Below, piece after piece: positions 58,301 to 64,000 of a stretch of 64,000 bases of DNA. The notes under the pieces were generated by a model, which saw only the letters and a program-made list of their open reading frames with translations, ran no database searches and was not told the DNA's origin. Positions within the stretch are counted from its first letter, which is position 1. Each line of letters starts with the position of its first letter. The stretch is from Ustulina deusta (taxonomy: Eukaryota > Ascomycota > Sordariomycetes > Xylariales > Xylariaceae), in contig JAJNNX010000005.1 of the NCBI GenBank assembly GCA_023159155.1, positions 1,488,001-1,552,000 on the forward strand, read 5' to 3'. The translations under genes and the position numbers were made by a program.

Positions 58301-59040
58301 TTCTCAGTTGTCTGGGACTCTCTCGATTCCTCCGGAATAGTGTCCTTGTTGGTGACCTGACTATCATCTTCGAAATCTCGCTCCTGAGAGTCCTCCTCTT
58401 GTCTCCTCTTCTTTTCCTCCTCAGCCAACACTCGGACGGGACGTAAGCCGTGAGACTTCCATGTCTTGCTGTACTGAGCGCTCTCGAGTAGATATGGATG
58501 CTCTTGAATCGGCTTTCTCGGTCGCAGTGACCGTCCTAGCTGACCATTCTCGTTGGGTTGCTCGCTCTCTTGGACGATGGGCGCTTGTTGAACCTCAAAT
58601 ATAGCGCTTACGAAATGTTCAGAGACATCTGGCGGTGAAGACAGCGCTGAGTCTTCGCTTCTAGCCCGATCTTGACCAACGGGACTAGTTGGTGGGACAT
58701 TCCTTTCAACTCCATGACCTAGCTCGAGGAGGGAAGATACAGGCGGTGACGATTCGCGTTGAAGTTCGTTAATGGGCGATCCCGACGACTGAGGCTTAGG
58801 CTGCTGTGGCTTCGGACTGGGAAGCACGTTGTGTTCCTCGGTGGAAATCTGCGAAGAAAAGGGGACATCCCAAATAGCCTGGCTCTCACTATCAATTGTA
58901 TGGCCCGCAGGACCAGCACCCTTTGTCGGATCTGCACAAGCTGATGCGGGCGCTGCAGGGCTGGGGAGGGATTCTTGGCTATCCCAGGTGCTTTCGTCGT
59001 CCGAATCTGGCACCTCGCCAAGCTCCTTCCATTTCGCCAT
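52349..59040 (-). CDS. MUS7: Mus7/Mms22 replication-repair protein
   Basis: Six exons: 59040-54465, 54411-54239, 54190-54020, 53972-53838, 53791-53611 and 53562-52349, giving 2149 aa. Every junction is GT-AG and keeps frame. The start is MAKWKELGEVPDSDDESTWD; an upstream in-frame ATG (59079) would add 13 unlikely residues. The N-terminal ~900 residues are disordered, Ser/Pro/acid-rich, with many basic clusters. The C-terminal half is helical (from ~residue 1000: FILRYLQDHLTFVEPESSNI and onward; exon 6: SRQHLDYVKFVQSIISLIRS). This matches Mus7/Mms22, which works with the Rtt101-Mms1 cullin ligase in yeast to support stalled forks. Residues 752-759 (QASMDGFI) resemble a PCNA-interacting box. 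Function is inferred from family; assignment is confident. Confidence 0.9.
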
Positions 59041-59538
59041 TGAGATGATGATGCATCTCCATGTAGTGATATCATCCACTAAACGTTGTCATGTTGGCCT
59101 AATTTGTTGCCGGATGCTGGGACTGGAATTGCTGCTGGTACGGACGCGTGGATGTGCACTTCAACGCGTCTCGGTAGGTAGAGTGGTGGGTCTTTAATGG
59201 AAATTTGGACCACACTTACCCTGTAGTGTACCTACCTGGTACCCCCGATAAGCCAAATACTTAAATACCCCTCGTTTAGATAGCTACTTGAAGGTAGGGG
59301 TAGGTAGTGCTTACCTTAACACAGCGCCTCTAAGACTGACAGCCCAGCTAGCCAAGCACCTAGGTAAGTAAGTAAGTACCTACCAAGCTATGTATCGCAA
59401 GTGTTCTCAGCCCCGGTCTTATATTCCGCTTCTTATTGAAAAGCCTATATATGTATAGAATTGATCGAGTGGCGGAATCGATTTCTTAGAAAATATAGAC
59501 GGCGCTCAAGTTACATCTCATCACCTTCCGTTTCTGCT
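59041..59538. other. Divergent promoter between MUS7 and the 57-aa gene
   Basis: 498-bp head-to-head gap. It holds TACCTACC/GTAAGTAAGTAAGT tracts and an ACCTAGGT palindrome at 59358-59365. No coding signal. Confidence 0.5.
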
Positions 59539-59762
59539 ATGGGTTTCTTTGCCCGCAACTACGTCCCCTTGGGCCTTGCTATGGTATTTGGCATTGCGAA
59601 TGGTACGGACCCTACTTCATCATCGTATTGAGCAGAATTCTAAACTTCAAAGGCTACTACGCGTTTCAGCCTCTTCTCAAGGAGCAACACAAGAATTCGG
59701 AGTTGCTACCCCAAACCGGTCAACAGACTAGTTCTGTATCGAGCGACGAGACATCAAAGTGA
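59539..59762 (+). CDS. Small single-pass membrane protein, 57 aa
   Basis: Exons are 59539-59602 and 59653-59762. The 50-nt intron (GTACGG...CAAAG) contains a good CTAAAC-type branch site and keeps frame (GIANG-YYAFQPLLKEQ). The product starts MGFFARNYVPLGLAMVFGIA, a hydrophobic segment at about residues 8-24 preceded by a single Arg, then YYAFQPLLKEQHKN and a Ser/Thr/Gln-rich soluble tail. The layout (tiny, N-terminal transmembrane helix, YYxFxPLL) is like many small fungal mitochondrial inner-membrane proteins, but I cannot name it. The unspliced frame stops at once, so this gene is easily missed. It is divergent from MUS7. Confidence 0.65.
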
Positions 59763-60787
59763 ATGAGCCCTCGCTCGTGTATCTGAATGTTATTGAAACA
59801 CGGCTATTGTGGGTAGACTTGAACTGACGCCGACATACTCGACCACCTCGGCTCCCCATCAACAAAAACCAAACCCCAACCACAAAATCACACCTCAACC
59901 AGGAGATCTATGTCTCTGGCATTGTATAATTACGAATCGCGAGCTTCATGACCTCCGCCACAATCCTGTATCGTTCATCGACACTATGTATATAATACCA
60001 TTATACCCAGTAGCGCAAGTGAGGGACCGCGATTATCGCTCTGTGGTTTGGTAAGATTCAGGATCAGCACGAGCTCCTCCTTTTGTATTCTATGCAGTAG
60101 GGTTCTCCAACGGGCATCTACGCTTGACGCTTTCAAACATTTGCATTGAAGAAGAGTTGTCGAACATTCCTGCTTGCGATAGTGTCATGAGACTCGGGTT
60201 GGATGAGCTAAATTGTAGCGTGTTGGTACGGACAATTATTTTTTGTCGCTCGCCAACAATACTGAATCTACCTAAACTTTACCTCTGGACCCCTTTTTCC
60301 TCTCAACCGAGCCTGCTAACTTTGGGGGGTCCGTCGGCCAATGGGTATAATGAACGCAATGATCCAAGTTCTACTTAGACAGACATAGATAAACTTCAAG
60401 ACTTCAGACTTCCACTCCGGCCAAAGCCGACTTCATCCGCTAAGATAACAACACAAAATGACATGCTAGTTCCTCGACCTTGGTCCGAACTTTCACCGAT
60501 GTCAGCTCGACGGAGCTGTGGAGGCTCTCGGCCAATCAGACGTGTTCAATTTACGGGGTGGATCCCGTCATACGACCAGCGACTGGTCCTCTCTGCTCCT
60601 CTGCCTCCCGCTTCTGGCATCTGCGAAAAAAGACTCTCCCCCATTCGACTGACCTTCATCCAAAAACACAACCCGCCTCGTCACCTCGTCCAGGCCGATT
60701 CCACACCACCCAACGCCTCGCGGCCGTTTCAATTGGACCCATCTCCACTCCGTCCCGACAGGAATCAATTCCTCTGCCGCTTCCACC
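59763..60787. other. Intergenic region and COX5 leader
   Basis: No supported gene. 60560-60787 is C/T-rich and probably the COX5 promoter/leader. Confidence 0.45.
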
Positions 60788-61633
60788 ATGCTGCGCACAT
60801 CTGCCTCCTCTCTCCTGCGCGCTGGCGTCCGGGCCAGCAGCATGCGGACGTCGACGACCGTCGTGCCCCGAGCGGCCGCCTCCACCCACGCCATCTCCAA
60901 CCCTACGCTAGCCAACATCGAGAAGCGGTGGGAAGGCATGCCCCCGACCGAGCAGGCCGAGCTGTGGATGGCTCTGCGTGACCGGATGAAGGAGAACTGG
61001 GCCGAATTGACGACGCAGGAGAAGAAGGCCGGTACGTCGCAAACAGTCTCGATTTCTCGAGAGCTAGTGCAAACGGGCTATGGCATACGTCTTCCTTGTT
61101 CTCTCTTGGGCCTTGGACTGCTCTCTCTAAGCTGAGAGGCTCCGCAAATGCTCTCATATGCCAGTTCGTTTCCCTAGGAGACCTACTAGTCATGCCCGAT
61201 GCCTTTGGTCCGAGTGGACCCACAGTTACAACTTGTCGATAGAACCTCAACTGACTCTTCCTCTCGATAGCCTATTGGATCGCCTTCGGTGCCCACGGTC
61301 CCCGGGCTGAGCCTCCTGCCGACGAGAACCGCAAGGTTGCTCTATACACTGCTTTGGGCGTCCTGCTCAGCTTTGCCATCTTCGCCTCAATGCGCGCTTT
61401 CGCCGGCCCGGCTCCCAGCACCATGAACAGGGAATACGAGGAGGCATCGAACGAATTCCTCAAGGTAAGCCAGCCATCACTCCGTCGTTCCCTTCCTCAC
61501 CCCACAATGCACAATACCAATATGCTGACGTTCCTCTCTCCGCAACCAGAACCAACGCGCCGAGCCCCTCACTGGTCTTTCATCCGAGGGCTACTCAGGC
61601 AAGGGCCAGGTTCAATCACCCCCCAAGCACTAA
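60788..61633 (+). CDS. COX5: Cytochrome c oxidase subunit Cox5 (COX IV family)
   Basis: Exons are 60788-61031, 61271-61464 and 61550-61633, giving 173 aa. The presequence is MLRTSASSLLRAGVRASSMR. The mature part has the COX IV pattern: IEKRWEGMPPTEQAELWMAL, then RMKENWAELTTQEKKAAYWI and AFGAHGPRAEPP. A transmembrane helix spans about residues 104-125 (VALYTALGVLLSFAIFASMR). The C-terminal intermembrane-space tail is NREYEEASNEFLKNQRAEPL. The subunit belongs to the inner-membrane cytochrome oxidase and helps regulate it. Introns (239 and 85 nt) split the matrix and membrane parts and keep frame. Assignment is confident. Confidence 0.92.
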
Positions 61634-62730
61634 ATTCCGGACTAGCCACACCGTTGTAGCCATGCCGAATCTACCCACGCTATTATGAACCTCCCTCAGC
61701 CTCTTTTCCTTTGTTCATTAGATTAAAAGTAAACAAAAAAGACGTCCCTCGAAAAGATATGCCCCCCGAGCTGAATCGATTAAAATTAACGTGTGCGCCG
61801 TATTTCTTGTACAGCAAAAAAAATTCAAATCTGGTGAGCTTAGACTGGGCGCGGGGCTATATACGGAGAGTTTTTCCCCCTCCCCTCTAGTCATCACCTA
61901 TTCGACCTTCTCCGAGCTCGGGAGGCGCGAGGGAAATGAGGATGAGCGAAGGACAGAAAACGGGGGTAGTAAAACGGCTGGTTGGCTGGCTAGTTTAGTT
62001 CTTGGGTGAAAGGCAGGAACGAACGAACAAACAAACAAACGACAAAGCCAGGCCGAGATGAACCTGGGCTAGGTGCTGAGGCGTTTTGTAAATATGTACA
62101 AGAGGTTATTTTTACACTGTCCATTCAGCATCATCTTCCTGCCTCTGCTCATGACAGATAACACTACGAAATGCGGGATGCCCGAGTGATGGGTATCTTG
62201 ACTTCAACCTTTGCACTGCGCTACTTTGTCGAAAGATTCCCGCAACACGAAAGTCCCAGCTCTGACGAGATGTACCGTTTTCATTTCGCCATCAACATGG
62301 TTGAGTAGCCCGACAATAATGAGCTCTGCACTGCACAGCCAACAAATATATGCGGTAGGCGAAGATGCATCCAGTTTCGCACCAAAAGCGGCTACCTGAT
62401 CTGATACCCCTCGGCTCAGCCTTCGGCCCCACGCTACGGGTTTGTACACTTGTGCGCCGTAGCAGAGAGATGTTTTCCCACAACGAAGCTCCTTTCCTCT
62501 CACACCAGCACCCCAGTGCCAAGCAGGAAGAAGAGTGCTAAAAAAAAACAGGCAGATCATCTGCACAACGCCAGTACGTGATGCCGTAGCCCACGCAATG
62601 CCTCCAGTCATTTCTGCAAGAAGGAAATTTGTATGGAAAAAATATTAAAAAAGCCATTATTGCCCGTGAGTTCCAAAGAAAATGCTTCTGTTCCAAGCCC
62701 ATAAAGAATGCATGCCGTACCAAAGAGATC
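61634..62730. other. Tail-to-tail gap between COX5 and ClpX
   Basis: No gene supported. A GAAC/AAAC tetranucleotide run lies at about 62020-62040. Probably the 3' regions of the two genes. Confidence 0.5.
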
Positions 62731-64000
62731 TCAAGCACCGCTCTGTCCCACCTCGCGAAATTGTTCGGTGGTCATGATCTCGGGTTCTTGATCCCGGGAC
62801 TGGGGCGTCACGGGCCAGCCATCCTCCTCCTGAATTCGTCTCTGGACCTCGAACCGGCCCTCCTTACCCCAGTAGCCGACCTTCTCCTCGCCGCGGACGG
62901 CCTGCTCGGTGACGAGGACGTAGGGCATGGGGGCGTCGAACATGGGCTCGGCCAGCACGCGTTCCATCTCCATCTTCAGACCGCGGGCGCCGGTGCGAGC
63001 CTTCTCGGCGCGCTCAGCGATGGCGTCCAGCGCCTTCTGCGTGAAGAAGAGCTTCGAAGGGTACGTCTCGAACAGCGCTATGTACTGCGCAACTAGAGAG
63101 TTGCGAGGCTCCGTGAGGATCCGGACGAGATCGGAGCGTGAGAGGGGCGAGAGCGCTACGATGTTGTGCACACGCCCGATCAGCTCGGGGATGAAGCCGA
63201 AACCTTGCAGGTCCTCTGGGGTTGTGAGGTCTAAAGCCGTGAGCCCGGAGGTGTCCTTGGCATTTGATAAACGGTGAGGGATATGGGAGAAGAGCTTCGC
63301 CGGGAGATCAGTTTGGTTATTGTCACTGGACGACCGGTTGCGTAGTTCTGATCCGAACCCCATCGTTGGTTTTGATACCCGGTTTAAAATCACCTTGTCG
63401 AGGCCGACAAAAGCGCCGCACATTACGAAAAGGATGTTACTCGTGTCAATTGTACATTGGTCAACTTTGCCCGATGGCGGTGGCGCTGCTTGGGGTCCCG
63501 AGGTGGAAGAGGACGACCCGGGACCTGTGTAGTTCGTTGTGATGGGGCTCGCTGACCGGGACGAGGTTCGATTGTCCTTAACGTTTATGGTGACCTTAGT
63601 TCCCTCAATAAGTTTCAGTAGCGCTTGTTGCACACCTTCACCTCCAACATCTCTCCCAGTCATAGTCTCCCGTTTGGCGATTTTGTCAAACTCGTCAAGG
63701 ACCACTATGCCATGTTCAGCAGCCTTCACATCATAATTCGACTCTATCAGTAATCGCTCGACGCAAGTTTCAACATCTTGCCCTATATAACCGGCCTGCG
63801 TCAATGAGTTGCAGTCGCAAATTGTAAATGGAACGTTAATTTTTTTGCTCAGTGTTCTACCAGTATTTAGCGGCCGTACTAGGCATAGTTGAAGACCTCG
63901 AAGACACAGGGGTGAAACATACTCAAGAATATACGTTTTGCCCACGCCTGTAGGCCCTATCAGAAGAATATTGCTCTTGTCAATCTTGACTGGCGGTTGG
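62731..64000 (-). CDS. MCX1: Mitochondrial ClpX ATPase, C-terminal part (runs off window end)
   Basis: Visible exons are 64000-63923 (partial) and 63856-62731. The 66-nt intron (GTATGT...GTAG) splits the codon after GKTYIL. Only the C-terminal ~400 residues are in the window. Motifs in order: Walker A GPTGVGKT, GYIGQDVETCVERLL (pore-loop type, with GYIG as GYVG), Walker B VVLDEFDKIAKRE, SNILFVMCGAFVGLDK (sensor 1 region), PELIGRVHNIVALSPLS (arginine-finger region) and GARGLKMEMERVL (sensor 2). A Ser/Pro-rich insert (GPGSSSSTSGPQ) replaces part of the usual loop. MGFGSEL (MGF codons at 63355-63363) is in the place of the ClpP-binding IGF loop. ClpX unfolds proteins in the mitochondrial matrix. 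The N-terminal zinc domain and start lie beyond 64000. Confidence 0.9.
   Translation of the reverse strand, partial: QPPVKIDKSNILLIGPTGVGKTYILEYVSPLCLRGLQLCLVRPLNTGRTLSKKINVPFTICDCNSLTQAGYIGQDVETCVERLLIESNYDVKAAEHGIVVLDEFDKIAKRETMTGRDVGGEGVQQALLKLIEGTKVTINVKDNRTSSRSASPITTNYTGPGSSSSTSGPQAAPPPSGKVDQCTIDTSNILFVMCGAFVGLDKVILNRVSKPTMGFGSELRNRSSSDNNQTDLPAKLFSHIPHRLSNAKDTSGLTALDLTTPEDLQGFGFIPELIGRVHNIVALSPLSRSDLVRILTEPRNSLVAQYIALFETYPSKLFFTQKALDAIAERAEKARTGARGLKMEMERVLAEPMFDAPMPYVLVTEQAVRGEEKVGYWGKEGRFEVQRRIQEEDGWPVTPQSRDQEPEIMTTEQFREVGQSGA

Overview
The window is nuclear DNA of a filamentous ascomycete (Pezizomycotina, most likely Sordariomycetes; the order cannot be fixed from sequence alone). The evidence is as follows. 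Genes are separated by 0.3-4 kb and carry short introns (50-240 nt, mostly GTAAGT-like donors with CTAAC/CTGAC branch sites). Many products are typical fungal proteins: Prm1, a Pex14/17-type peroxin, Mus7/Mms22, a Gag1-clamp protein and an INO80 Ies2 subunit. There are no bacterial operons or ribosome-binding sites. All introns below were placed by hand from frame continuity and splice signals.

Layout, left to right. 1-3007 is AT-rich intergenic DNA and a leader. 3008-4908 (+) is a triple-KH RNA-binding protein. 5840-6970 (-) is a MetE-C-terminal-like enzyme, followed by an ORF remnant (7154-7546). 8469-9413 (+) is a Syn8-type Qc-SNARE. 10146-10564 (-) is a small putative mitochondrial protein. 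11358-12992 (-) is a coiled-coil protein of unknown function. 13485-14429 (-) is a short-chain dehydrogenase. 14430-19084 is largely empty apart from one doubtful small gene (15309-15752). 19085-21235 (+) is Prm1 and 22909-24063 (-) is Pex14/17 (Pex33). 26427-27800 (+) is Ies2. 29415-30606 (+) is a basic repeat-bearing nuclear-type protein. 33068-34437 (+) is an unrecognised protein. 34438-38280 is an AT-rich, repeat-containing stretch. 38281-39825 (+) is a Gag1-clamp protein. 41088-42282 (+) is an MDR oxidoreductase. 42594-43468 (-) and 46538-47707 (-) are two related C2H2 zinc-finger proteins; the second has an in-frame stop near its N terminus. 48589-51624 (-) is a mitochondrial AAA ATPase. 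52349-59040 (-) is the six-exon Mus7/Mms22 gene. 59539-59762 (+) is a newly assembled 57-aa gene. 60788-61633 (+) is cytochrome c oxidase subunit Cox5. 62731 to past the window end (-) is mitochondrial ClpX.

These are mostly independent housekeeping genes, not a cluster. Loose themes are mitochondrial function (Cox5, ClpX, the AAA ATPase, the 113-aa protein), membrane fusion (Prm1, Syn8) and genome maintenance (Mus7, Ies2). I see no biosynthetic cluster, CRISPR array, intact transposon, rRNA or convincing tRNA. The clearest unannotated structures are two copies of one Tc1/mariner-type MITE family (32178-32308 and 51802-52036), a hairpin and tandem repeats in the 35-36 kb AT-rich stretch, the 57-aa two-exon gene, and the paired zinc-finger paralogues. 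I found no strong evidence for a wholly new multi-gene system.
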